Below, piece by piece: positions 25,117 through 35,300 of a stretch of DNA of 64,000 nucleotides. The notes under the pieces are model-generated. The model saw only the letters and a list, made by a program, of their open reading frames with translations, was not told where the DNA came from and made no database searches. A program made the position numbers and the translations under genes. Every line of letters starts with the position of its first letter. The first letter of the stretch is position 1. The stretch is from Ophiura sarsii (Eukaryota; Echinodermata; Ophiuroidea; Amphilepidida; Ophiuridae): positions 64,327,577-64,391,576 of the forward strand of contig CM069443.1 in NCBI GenBank assembly GCA_035610835.1, given 5' to 3'.

Positions 25117-25724
25117 GGGGGTGCTGCGCATCCCAAGCACCCCACTCCCAACGGGCTTGCTCATAGTCATAGCTCCATGCTCATTGACTCATTGGCTCAA
25201 TCAAGCCAGGCACTATACCCAAGGCCTAATGAGGCTCCTCCCACGCAGTTTCTATCTCTCATATATATAATTTTTTTGGGGGGACGAGTTAACTCGGACC
25301 CCTTAGTTTTCAAATGAAAGGTCACGTGGTCATTATTATTGTTTCAATTAGCTAGTGGTGACGTGAAACGTTACAATTATTGTATTTACTAAATAATGTA
25401 AATTGTATGATACATAAAGGAAGAAGTATCGATAGGAAAACGAACGTTATCTGTGGTTTCAGGCAATTTGAAGTATTTAATACAGTCGGCAGTATAGTGT
25501 TTGGTACTATAAAATGCGAAAATATCGCCAAATTCAGATTTTCAGTGCAAGATTAGTATTTGAATGATATTGTATATTAAATGTGTCTATTTGTAAATAA
25601 AATGGTGCTTTAATGGACAATGTAGTTTATATATCACATTTTTAAATTTTTGATTTAGCAGTATCCGACATGTCCAAGACAATCTCAACGGATGTTACCG
25701 TTGTAACATCTGCGATTGTGAAGA
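25117..25724. other. Non-coding stretch
   Basis: It contains a hairpin GATGTTAC-cgtt-GTAACATC (25691-25710) just before the tRNA-like sequence. No gene. Confidence 0.5.
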
Positions 25725-25796
25725 GGATACTGTGGTGTAATGGTTAGTCACCCGCACTTACGCGGGAATCCAGGGTTCGATTCCGCTGGGGAGCAC
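25725..25796 (+). pseudogene. tRNA-like sequence with A and B boxes, degenerate
   Basis: A-box TGGTGTAATGG (25733-25743) and B-box GGTTCGATTCC (25774-25784) are intact, and a T run follows at about 25799. The acceptor arms do not pair, the T stem needs a bulge, and the anticodon arm does not give a clean 7-base loop. It is probably a tRNA pseudogene or tRNA-derived SINE head. Confidence 0.6.
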
Positions 25797-26215
25797 ACTT
25801 TTTTTCTTCTTTCAATATTACATTAGTACTTTTTTATGTTCCATTATATTGTTTACTTACAATATCATTAGTTTGTTTATTAACGAGACTCTTTTTTTTA
25901 TTAATATTGTGTACAATTCTTGTTCAAAGAATATAAATAATCACGATTTCTTTTTTGATTCGGCTCATGTTGTTATGTTCGTTCGTCTGGCTGTTCGTGA
26001 TGTTTATTCTTTTTTACAAAACGACTGACTACAATTATCCATCAAAACCTACCATTTATGCAATACAAACCAAAAACGGCCTATATTGGTGCAGTATTAT
26101 TGAATCAAAATATTAAGGAATGCTTTTCTACTAAAAGATTCGCATTGTGTAGTAGGCCTATTTATGATCAATCTTGATTAAACAAGGTCTTTTAAACAAG
26201 GTCTTCTAAAAAATG
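25797..26215. other. Non-coding stretch
   Basis: T-rich sequence following the tRNA-like unit. Nothing recognised. Confidence 0.45.
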
Positions 26216-26508
26216 GGGGGGGGGGACGAGTGTTTAAGGTGGCAAAAGGATGAGAAGACTAATGGATCTGTTGAATTTTGTGGAAGTTGGCAAGAGGATC
26301 ACTAGTGTGTTGCTTCTGGAAGGACTGCTGGGCTCGGGGCTGGGCTCCGACTGCTGTACATAATCATGTAATTTACATCGAAATATATTATTACAAATTT
26401 AAATTAATTTTAAATAATGATATTTTCCTCTTGCCAACTTCCACAAAATTCAACAGATCAATTCCAAGTCTTCTCATCCTTTTGCCACCTTAAACGCTCG
26501 TCCCCCAA
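26216..26508. mobile_element. Foldback element with about 80-bp arms
   Basis: The left arm 'gggggacgagtgtttaaggt' and 'ggcaaaaggatgagaagact' is mirrored by 'agtcttctcatccttttgcc' and 'accttaaacgctcgtccccc'. Confidence 0.9.
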
Positions 26509-26994
26509 TACTTTATGTGTTGTACCGTTTCTCTTTTTATAGCGCTTTGAGAAATTTGTAAGGCGCTCTATCAAAGGGGCATTAAGAGATGTGGTGGAGG
26601 CAGCGCCCTCAATTACAAAAATATATATGATAAAAACTGGGATTTGCATATTTTTACAATTGTATTTATACATGTATGAACTTACACCTATATGGATTAA
26701 GAAAACATCAGCCCTCTTCCTCTTGTACAACAACACGTCGATTCAAAAATGCTGGTATAGAGCCGCAACCAACCAGCATTTGGTTAAAAGGGTGGTAAGT
26801 CCATGTTCCAACATATTTAAAACATTGTTTTAATCAAGTTTTGCTGGGTTTTTTTAAAGTAGAAAGTAAATTAATTAAAATTAAAGAAATCAACATAAAA
26901 ATTAAAAATTCAACGTGACATTGTGTCAAATTGTGTACAGTTGTATCATTACTATTATTTTATTTATTGCAAAATAAACATGATAAAAGCCCAG
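26509..26994. other. Spacer carrying a dispersed-repeat copy, ends at LINE target site
   Basis: 26572-26750 matches 23684-23860. The last seven bases are the candidate LINE target duplication. Confidence 0.6.
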
Positions 26995-27058
26995 GTTGAA
27001 AGACCCGTTATCATCACGAGTGTTTAGTGATCCAAAAAAATCCTAGAATCTTATTATT

Positions 27059-30000
27059 GTGACCACACCTCCTCGAGCCAGCTCATTGTTCTCTAACTCT
27101 GGATTTTTGGAGCTTTCAAATAGCTTCTCTAGTCTGTCCACTGATTGTAGCGGGCCCCTTAGTCCACCTTTGGCAGCCTCCTCTCCTAATCAGGAGAGAT
27201 TAGGGACTAGTGGTAGTAGATCTAGATTAAGGAGTGAAAATTCTAAAAACCACAAAAACAACCAAAAATCAACAAGAGTTAACAACAGCAGAAAATTTAG
27301 GAAATCAATCAAGTCATTGGTCATCAATTTTGAAGGTCTTCGTAACAAGGCTGCTGATTTGGCTGTTTGTATCGAAACTTATGACCCAGATGTAATCATT
27401 GGTACAGAAACCTATCTTGACTCATCTGTTAATAGCAGTGAGTTGTTTCCTGATTCATATGCAGTTTTTCGTAAGGATAGATGTTTTGGTAAAAATCAAA
27501 AACGTGGGGGTGTCCTTATCGCCCTGAAAAATGACATCATTGGAACCCACAGGATCGACCTGGATACAAAATGTGAGCTTATATGGGTTACCGTCAAGAT
27601 TCAGGGTGCTAAGGATGTCACCATAGGTGCTTTTTATAGGTCACATACTTTTGCAAGTACAGCTGAGTACATGAATGAATTAAGAGAATCCCTCAGTAGG
27701 ATAAAATGTTCAAACAAAGGGCAGATATGGCTAGCTGGTGATTTCAACATCCCAGATGTAAATTGGGAAACCAATAGCTTTAAACCCGGTGGCCAATATC
27801 CTGCCATTTCAAAACAGATGTTAGACATAGCAGCCGATTTTGGCTTAGAGCAAGTTGTTAAAGGGCCAACCAGACTAAAGAACACCCTTGATTTGTTTTT
27901 CACAACAAATCCTACTCTGGTGGAAAGATCATCTACAATACCAGGTATGAGTGATCATGACAGCATTCCCCTAATAATAATTAACTCTAAGCCAAAAGTC
28001 ATGAGAAAAAAACCTCACAGGCAGTATCTATTTAACAAGGCAGATATCCCGGCGCTTAAAAAGGACCTTAAATCATGGTCATCTGATTTCGTAAGCAAGA
28101 ACAAGGACTCACACAAACCAGTTACTGAGTTGTATAGAGATTTCACTGAGACAATTAAACAAGCTATGGACTCACACATTCCAACCAAAATGGTTACCAA
28201 GTGGACACAGTCCCCTTGGATCTCCAAAAGAGTCCGGCGCCTTCAAAAGCGCAAACAACGGGCATTTAATACTCATAAGAATCTCAACAATAAAGAAAGT
28301 TATGAGAGCTTCAAATCAGTACGTAAAAGTGTCCACAAAGCCACAAGATCTGCCCATAAAAGCTATGTCTCATCTGTCTGTACAGAATCTACCAAAAGAT
28401 TCTGGTCGTTTATCAAGTCACTTAAGGTAGACTCAACTGGAATTCCAACCCTGAAAGATGGAGCTAATTTAGAAGCAGATAACAGGCGTAAAGCTGAAAT
28501 TTTGAACAAACAGTTCAAAAGTGTCTTCACTGCGGAAGACCCCAACCTCCCTCCCGAGTCAGGGATTAACATCCCCACTATGCCTGACATAGTTATCTTC
28601 CCCGAGGGGGTTGAGAAGTTGCTTAGGAATTTAGATCCTAATAAAGCAACTGGCCCAGATGATATAGGCCCACGTGTTCTCAAAATTGCTGCTAAAGAAT
28701 TGGCTCCAGCTCTTAGCTTGATTTTCCAGAGGTCACTGGACACCGGTATTCTGCCTAAGTCTTGGTCACAGGCTAACATCTCACCTATATACAAGAAGGG
28801 TGACAGAACTTTGGCAGAAAACTACCGTCCAGTGTCCCTGACTAGTGTATGTTGCAAAGTGCTTGAGCACATCATTCATTCAAATGTTATGAATCATTTT
28901 GATACACATTCAGTCCTTACAGATAAACAACATGGTTTTAGGTCAAATCACTCAACTGAATCCCAACTCATTCTCACTGTCCAGGACCTTGCTAATTCCT
29001 TAAACCACAAAAATCAGGTTGACTTAATCATCATGGATTTTAGTAAAGCATTTGATGTTGTCGCCCATAATAGACTTCTTCAGAAACTCAAACGCTATGG
29101 CATCCAAAACAAAACCCATGCTTGGATCAGCAGCTTCCTCAAGCACCGTGTCCAGCGTGTCGTTGTCGGTGGTGAGCACTCGACCTGGGCCGAGGTTGAT
29201 TCGGGCGTACCGCAAGGCACTGTGCTTGGGCCGCTGTTGTTCCTAGCATATATTAATGATCTGCCTAACAATATCAACTCGAGTGTCAGATTATTTGCTG
29301 ATGATTGTGTGCTTTATAGAGAAATCAACAATGAATTTGATCACAGGTCCCTTCAGGACGATCTTGACACACTGGTAGTTTGGCAAAATACATGGCAAAT
29401 GAGTTTTAACCCGAAAAAATGTCATACTATGAGACTCACACATTCAAAAAACCCAAAGCTGTATGAATACAAGTTGGGTGACTCAATCTTGCAAGAGACC
29501 AAAAGTCATGCTTATCTGGGTGTCACCTTAACCAATGACCTGACATGGAATAATCACATCATACAAGTCGCATCAACAGCAAATAGAACACTTGCATTTG
29601 TTATGAGGAATCTCCACCAATGCCCTCAGGATATCAAAGTATCGGCATATAAGACCTTAGTCCGACCACTTATTGAATATTCCTCGAGTGTGTGGGAACC
29701 TCATACAAAAGTCCTCACCAACAAGCTGGAAGCTATCCAACGTAGAGCGGCAAGATTTTGTATGAATGATTTTAAATCAAGATCTCCTGGATCCGTCACC
29801 AACATGTTAAGGAAACTGCAGTGGGAATCACTCACAGATAGATGCCAAACCAGGAGACTGGTCATCCTTCATAAAGCGATCCACGGTCACCTATCCATCC
29901 CAATTGGTAACCTCACCCAGCCAGCATCACGTACCTCACGGCACACGAACTCTCAAGCCTTCAAAACAATCGCCGCATCGAAAGACTGTTATAAGTTCTC

Positions 30001-30118
30001 TTTTCTTCCAAAGACCATCAGAGACTGGAACAGTCTCCCGGACTCAATTGTCACACTAACCGACAGTGAACAATTCAAAAAAGCAACCAAAGTTTACCTC
30101 GCAACTAAACAAGACTAA
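27059..30118 (+). CDS. Non-LTR retrotransposon endonuclease/reverse transcriptase (CR1/L2-like)
   Basis: One open frame of 1019 codons. Residues 1-80 are Ser-, Asn- and Lys-rich. Residues about 85-305 are an APE-type endonuclease, with GTETYL (E117), AGDFNIPDVNW (D228, N230) and a closing SDHDS (298-302). The reverse transcriptase runs from about 510: NKATGPDD, NYRPVSLTS, motif A IIMDFSKAFD (D660), motif B SGVPQGTVLGP, motif C FADD (D748, D749). It cuts target DNA and copies its own RNA there. No frameshift or stop is seen, so the copy looks young. Oddity: the frame opens after TAG at 27044 with no ATG; 27059 is GTG, and the first in-frame ATG is at 27671, inside the endonuclease. Either the true start lies in lost 5' sequence or translation begins another way. 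The clade is inferred from the motifs. Confidence 0.93.
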   Translation: MTTPPRASSLFSNSGFLELSNSFSSLSTDCSGPLSPPLAASSPNQERLGTSGSRSRLRSENSKNHKNNQKSTRVNNSRKFRKSIKSLVINFEGLRNKAADLAVCIETYDPDVIIGTETYLDSSVNSSELFPDSYAVFRKDRCFGKNQKRGGVLIALKNDIIGTHRIDLDTKCELIWVTVKIQGAKDVTIGAFYRSHTFASTAEYMNELRESLSRIKCSNKGQIWLAGDFNIPDVNWETNSFKPGGQYPAISKQMLDIAADFGLEQVVKGPTRLKNTLDLFFTTNPTLVERSSTIPGMSDHDSIPLIIINSKPKVMRKKPHRQYLFNKADIPALKKDLKSWSSDFVSKNKDSHKPVTELYRDFTETIKQAMDSHIPTKMVTKWTQSPWISKRVRRLQKRKQRAFNTHKNLNNKESYESFKSVRKSVHKATRSAHKSYVSSVCTESTKRFWSFIKSLKVDSTGIPTLKDGANLEADNRRKAEILNKQFKSVFTAEDPNLPPESGINIPTMPDIVIFPEGVEKLLRNLDPNKATGPDDIGPRVLKIAAKELAPALSLIFQRSLDTGILPKSWSQANISPIYKKGDRTLAENYRPVSLTSVCCKVLEHIIHSNVMNHFDTHSVLTDKQHGFRSNHSTESQLILTVQDLANSLNHKNQVDLIIMDFSKAFDVVAHNRLLQKLKRYGIQNKTHAWISSFLKHRVQRVVVGGEHSTWAEVDSGVPQGTVLGPLLFLAYINDLPNNINSSVRLFADDCVLYREINNEFDHRSLQDDLDTLVVWQNTWQMSFNPKKCHTMRLTHSKNPKLYEYKLGDSILQETKSHAYLGVTLTNDLTWNNHIIQVASTANRTLAFVMRNLHQCPQDIKVSAYKTLVRPLIEYSSSVWEPHTKVLTNKLEAIQRRAARFCMNDFKSRSPGSVTNMLRKLQWESLTDRCQTRRLVILHKAIHGHLSIPIGNLTQPASRTSRHTNSQAFKTIAASKDCYKFSFLPKTIRDWNSLPDSIVTLTDSEQFKKATKVYLATKQD

Positions 30119-30425
30119 GCAACCAACCCAAGTAGAATCTGCATACCACTGGCGTAACAACAGGGGGGGATGGGGGGATATATCCCCCCCAGATTTTTAC
30201 CTGGGGGGATGCCTAATGTAATCATCCCCCAGATTTTTCATAACCAATAATTTTAAAAGTGACGTATTTAAACAAATAGGTGGGCGTAAAGATTCACACA
30301 CTGCACACTGGACACAACCACACTGGGACATTCAATTCATTCATTGCAGTTTGGATTTTATCATTTTAAAATGAAAACAATGACGACAGCGATTTACAAA
30401 TTGCTATCATCAAGGAATGCATGAC

Positions 30426-30577
30426 CAGGCGCGGATACAGGGGGGGCCCGACGGGCCCGGCCCCCCCCCCCCCTACCAAAAAAAAAAAGGGAAAAAAAGG
30501 AAGAAAAAAAAAAAAAAAAAAAGGGGGGAAAAAAAGGGGGAAAAAAAGGAAAAAAAGAAAGAGAGGAAGAGGGGGGT

Positions 30578-30608
<31 letters not shown>

Positions 30609-31402
30609 TCACCCCTCAGACTCCCCCTGTTCGAGCTTTTAAACAATCTATACTTAAATTCAGAAAAAATCAGTATATACGTCGTATGCTCTACTTCTTT
30701 CTTGCATTGATAACAAATATATATTGATTGGAAATGAAGAGGTGGCTTTTTGATAAAATGTTGGTCAAAAGTATACACCAGATCGCACCAAATGAGTTCG
30801 AAACTTGAAACATTTTCTACTTCTGAGGGGGGCACTTCCCCCCTCAGACTCCCCCCTGTTCGACCTTTCAAATCATCTATACTTAAATAAAAAAGATATC
30901 AGTATAATATGCTCAACTTCTTTCGTGCATTGATAAAAAAACAAAATATTTATTGGAAATGAAGAGGTGGCTTTTTGATAAAATGTTGGTCAAAAGTATA
31001 CACCAGATCGCACCAAATGAGTTCGAAAATTGAAAAAATTTCTACTTCTCAGGGGGCACTTCCCCCCTCAGACTCCCCCCTGTTCGACCTTTCAAATCAT
31101 CTATACTTAAATCAAAAATATATCAGTATAATATGCTCAACTTCTTTCGTGCATTGATAAAAAAATAATATATTTATTGGAAATGAAGAGGTGGCTTTTT
31201 GATAAAATGTTGATCAAAAGTATACACCAGATCGCACCAAATGAGTTCGGAAATTGAAACAAATTTCTACTTCAGAGGGGGGCACATCCCCCCTCAGACA
31301 CCCCCCTGTCCGAGCATAGCTCGGAGGGCGGTGCTGCGCACCGCTTGGATGGTACCGGCAATTTTTTTGGGCCCCCCCCTAAAATTTTCCTGGATCCGCC
31401 TG
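30426..31402. mobile_element. Nested TIR element inside the hAT-like element
   Basis: The left end CAGGCGCGGATACAGGGGG and the right end, read inward, CAGGCGGATCCAGG form imperfect inverted repeats. C-, A- and G-rich homopolymer runs sit just inside the left end. No target duplication could be recognised, so the boundaries are tentative. Confidence 0.55.
30604..31310. repeat. About 225-bp tandem satellite, three to four copies
   Basis: A shared block reading ccctcagac..ccctgttcgac recurs at about 30604, 30832, 31056 and 31281 (spacing 228, 224, 225). Between them 'aatgaagaggtggcttttt' and 'gatcgcaccaaatgagttcg' also recur. The copies are nearly identical, which implies recent amplification within the element. 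Confidence 0.9.
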
Positions 31403-31694
31403 AATTTTTGGGCTACAAAATGAGCCCAATCTGTAAAAAGTGTATTATTTGGGTTATAAAAGGCGGGCAATAGTTTTACGAGCGTAGCGATTAAAAAAAT
31501 ATTTTGAGGTTAAAAAAGTCTCACTCTGAACATTACTCTGAACTTGACAGCCCTGCCGTATTTGAGTCTGATAATTTTCATCCCCCCCACTCAAAAAAAG
31601 TAGTTACGCCCCTGCTGCATACACAACAACCCTGACCGCTTGGTTCCAGTGGAACGTTGGCCAGTACTACAAAAGAAGAAGAAGAAGAGCCCAG

Positions 31695-32274
31695 TCGACG
31701 CAGTCAGAGTCGGGTCGACTCACCCATCATAGCTGCTGCTTGTTCGACGCCAAATTGCTTCAATGACGTAAATTGTTTTTATTTTCAGATTAGAATAATT
31801 TCACAGTTTGTAATTTCTTATTCAAGTTCACTTTCATACTTCAAATTACATGCCAAATTATGTAATTAGCAAAGGTGTAATCTTAAGTATAATTATCCAA
31901 AACAAGAAATACAAATAACATCTAATTTCGGCATGAAATTCAGTCTGAAATATCTTAAATAAACATAAAAGTGTGATCAATTTTATCGTGAACATTCAGT
32001 TGGCTCTCCTCAGTCTACCAGTAAAGCGTTGCCTGTATCATGAAAAGAATAAACTGGGAACCTTAGTATCACTTTTCAGATATACAGCCTCGTGTAGCGG
32101 ATTCAAAGTTGCAGAATATATGAATTATGCATCATTCATTTACGAAATCGAATTGAAATGGTGATGAGAGTATAATTTATGATTGCCTTGGAAAAGAGAC
32201 GCTGATTTTGACAGAAATATTAATTTGTTTTGATTCAACAGCTTTGAGATTTTCCACTTAATTTGAAGTTAAAA
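31695..32274. promoter_or_regulatory. Presumed RP2 promoter and 5' UTR region
   Basis: 580 bp between the LINE and the RP2 ATG. I see no TATA box or clear initiator. By position it must include at least part of the RP2 leader unless an upstream untranslated exon exists. Confidence 0.35.
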
Positions 32275-32342
32275 ATGGGTTGTTTGTTTTCGCGTCCAGA
32301 TGCCGCACCCAAAGAAGAGGAAAAACCTAAGGTTTACAGTTG
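32275..32342 (+). CDS. RP2: RP2 exon 1 (start codon, acylation signal)
   Basis: Encodes residues 1-22 and two bases of Trp23, beginning MGCLFSRP. Gly2 and Cys3 are the expected myristoylation and palmitoylation sites. The stretch before the splice, KVYSW, matches human KQYSW. The donor is TG/gtatgt at 32343. Confidence 0.93.
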
Positions 32343-35300
32343 GTATGTATGCATGGTAATGTCGTGAATGTATTTGGATGAGAAAGAAGGCAGACAAATA
32401 AAATTAATAAGCTTAAAAAAAATTATATATAATATATTCACAAACAAGCGTCTATATCTTAAAAAAAGACCATTTCAGATCCGAAAATATACGATCGGTT
32501 CGGATTAGCCGAGTGTTTTGACACCCAGTTCCATGACTCGTGAAAACCCTGGACATGCCGGAGAAAAACAAACGTGTTTTCACCTGTTTGCCCGTGTCGT
32601 GTGGTAGATTGCGCGTGTGTTGGTGATACTAGGGTAAGCGTTGTATATCAGCCGCCGGGAGTTGTTTCACGGATAGAGTATGCGGTCTATTCCATTGAAG
32701 TACGTTGAAACGACTCCTGGCGGCTGACATAGAACGCTTACCTGGTGATAGAATAGATTGTCTCTCTCACAGTCACAAATGTGTATGTTGCGGTGTTTCG
32801 GGAGCACATACCTAAATAGGTATCGCGACACGCTATCGTCGCGATCAATCAAAGTTGAGTACGACAATAGTTCCTATTTGGCGGGAAAGAGAGTTATTTT
32901 TTGACGGTTTATGATATAATTTTTCACTAATATGTTGTGTTTGAAATGTGTAGTTGATGTTCTGACATTTAAACTAGGTGATTTGAGGTCAATTTTAATT
33001 TCACGGACCGATTTACACACGCGGTGATATCCAGACCGGAGACCGAATTTAGGTAGGCATATCACTACGTTGTTATGCGGCGGCTTATAGCAAAAAAAGT
33101 GCACGAGAAAGTTTGCTTCATATTGAGATATGTTGTAGATTACCCTTGTGAGTAAAACATATCAAAATTTCATTGAACCAAACGCACTAATATAGAAACT
33201 AGAGCCATTTAAGTAAGCCTTTTTTAACAGTAAAGTCTATGGAGAGCATCTTGGTGCTGTGCTCCCTTATAGCGCCAGGTGCCCGATCTCCCGCGTGCTC
33301 CGATCCAGTGTAGGTGTATTACACAATGCAATAAATAAAAGTCGGGTTTCACCCAAATCTATGCGTTTTGATATCTACTGGGCAGTGTATTTATGGCATA
33401 GGCCAACTTTGTCCGGTTTAAAAAACAGGGGGGGGGGGTGTGTGGTTGCTCTTTTTTAAACAAAAACACGGCGTTATTTCAGTTGATGTGTTATAGGTGG
33501 GTTAGGTCGACATAATCAGAGACTGATCGAAATCAAAATCAGTTGGATTTGAGTCAAAAAGTTTGAATTTCGTGAGTGTAGGTCTAACAAATCAAAGCGT
33601 GCCGCGTCTAGAGTAAAAAAACGGAAAATAATAGTGATTTTACGGAAGATGCGGCCTCCGTGATCAGATCATATTTCAAAAACGGATTGTTCAATTGTAA
33701 TTTTATTTGGCTAGTTTGTTCAAAATTTCACGCTGAAAAAGTTGATATCAATTTTGAATGATTTTGAGCAAATTTGTGCTCTTATAGCGCCAGGTGCCCG
33801 ATCTCCCGCGTGCTCCGATCCAGTGTAGGTGTATTACACAATGCAATAAATAAAAGTCGGGTTTCACCCAAATCTATGCGTTTTGATATCTACTGGGCAG
33901 TGTATTTATGGCATAGGCCAACTTTGTCCGGTTTAAAAAACAGGGGGGGGTGTGTGTGGTTGCTCTTTTTTAAACAAAAACACGGTGTTATTTCAGTTGA
34001 TGTGTTATAGGTGGGTTAGGTCGACATAATCAGAGACTGATCGAAATCAAAATCAGTTGGATTTGAGTCAAAAAGTTTGAATTTCGTGAGTGTAGGCCTA
34101 ACAAATCAAAGCGTGCCGCGTCTAGAGTCAAAAAACGGAAAATAATAGTGATTTTACGGAAGATGCGGCCTCCGTGATCAGATCATATTTCAAAAACGGA
34201 TTGTTCAATTGTAATTTTATTTGGCTAGTTTGTTCAAAATTTCACGCTGAAAAAGTTGATATCAATTTTGAATGATTTTGAGCAAATTTGTGCTCTATAA
34301 GGGAGCACATACCTAAATAGGTATCGCGACACGCTATCGTCGCGATCAATCAAAGTTGAGTACGACAATAGTTCCTATTTGGCGGGAAAGAGAGTTATTT
34401 TTTGACGGTTTATGATATAATTTTTCACTAATATGTTGTGTTTGAAATGTGTAGTTGATGTTCTGACATTTAAACTAGGTGATTTGAGGTCAATTTTAAT
34501 TTCACGGACCGATTTACACACGCGGTGATATCCAGACCGGAGACCGAATTTAGGTAGGCATATCACTACGTTGTTATGCGGCGGCTTATAGCAAAAAAAG
34601 TGCACGAGAAAGTTTGCTTCATATTGAGATATGTTGTGAGTAAAACATATCAAAATTTCATTGAACCAAACGCACTAATATAGAAACTAGAGCCATTTTA
34701 GTAAGCCTTTTTTAACAGTAAAGTCTATGGAGAGCGTCTTGGTGCTGTGCTCCCTTTCAGTAACAAAAACGGTGAGATAAAAGTGAGTCATGGACGGTTA
34801 AGGTAATACTTTTACATTCGGCTCGATAGTACAATTTGGAAGTTGCCGGTATCGACGCCATTGTTGAAATAGTCTCGTTCCATGAAATAGTTTCATCAGG
34901 AATTCAGAAGAACATGATAATAATTTTCGTTAGAAAATTCCAATTAGGAAACTTACTTTTTCCATACGGGTTTCGACAACACATCGGTTGTCTTCCTCAG
35001 TGGATTGTGTTTGATCCAGAGCTAGTGTTTCTAGTCTGTTTATTGATGACGTCATCGGATGTACCTCTCCGCCCTATTGTGGATTACACGGGTTCGATCG
35101 GTTATGCGACCTCACGGGCTTTGTCGGACATTCTTGCCCCGCTTGTTGGTAACACGGCTCAACATGTCAAAAACTCTCAAGACCTAGCGGTTGAAGTCTC
35201 CGAGATTTTGATAGAGGAAGATGAGAACCTATTATCTCATGATGTCATTTCTCTGTTTACTAATGTCCCCATCCCCAAAGCGCTGGACATTGTACGCAGC

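Larger units (their letters stand above)
30147..31614. mobile_element. Non-autonomous hAT-like element inserted in the LINE 3' UTR
   Basis: CTGCATAC is present on both sides (30139-30146 and 31615-31622), an exact 8-bp target duplication. The ends are imperfect inverted repeats: CACTGGCGTAACAAC, and CAGGGGCGTAACTAC read inward from the right. 8-bp duplication plus CAGGGG-type ends is the hAT signature. No transposase frame is visible. It contains a second nested TIR element and a satellite array. Confidence 0.85.
26995..31687 (+). mobile_element. Complete-looking LINE insertion with (AAG)n tail, split by a hAT-like element
   Basis: The frame is followed by a short 3' UTR ending in AAG repeats (about 31671-31687). 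AGCCCAG occurs at 26988-26994 and again at 31688-31694, directly after the tail, and fits a 7-bp target-site duplication. Without the nested insertion at 30147-31614 and its duplicated target, the element would be about 3.2 kb with only about 65 bp before the open frame, so it is probably slightly 5'-truncated. It lies about 0.6 kb upstream of the RP2 start codon, in the same orientation. Confidence 0.75.

Noticed and set aside
25725..25796. Functional tRNA gene
   Set aside because: Pol III boxes are intact but the acceptor and T stems do not pair properly, so it is called tRNA-like only.
30394..30871. Open frames rich in Pro, Gly or Lys on both strands
   Set aside because: They come from C, G and A homopolymer runs inside a transposon.
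33259..34653. Repeated short open frames in blocks A and B
   Set aside because: They are copied with the repeat blocks and show no transposase or other domain.
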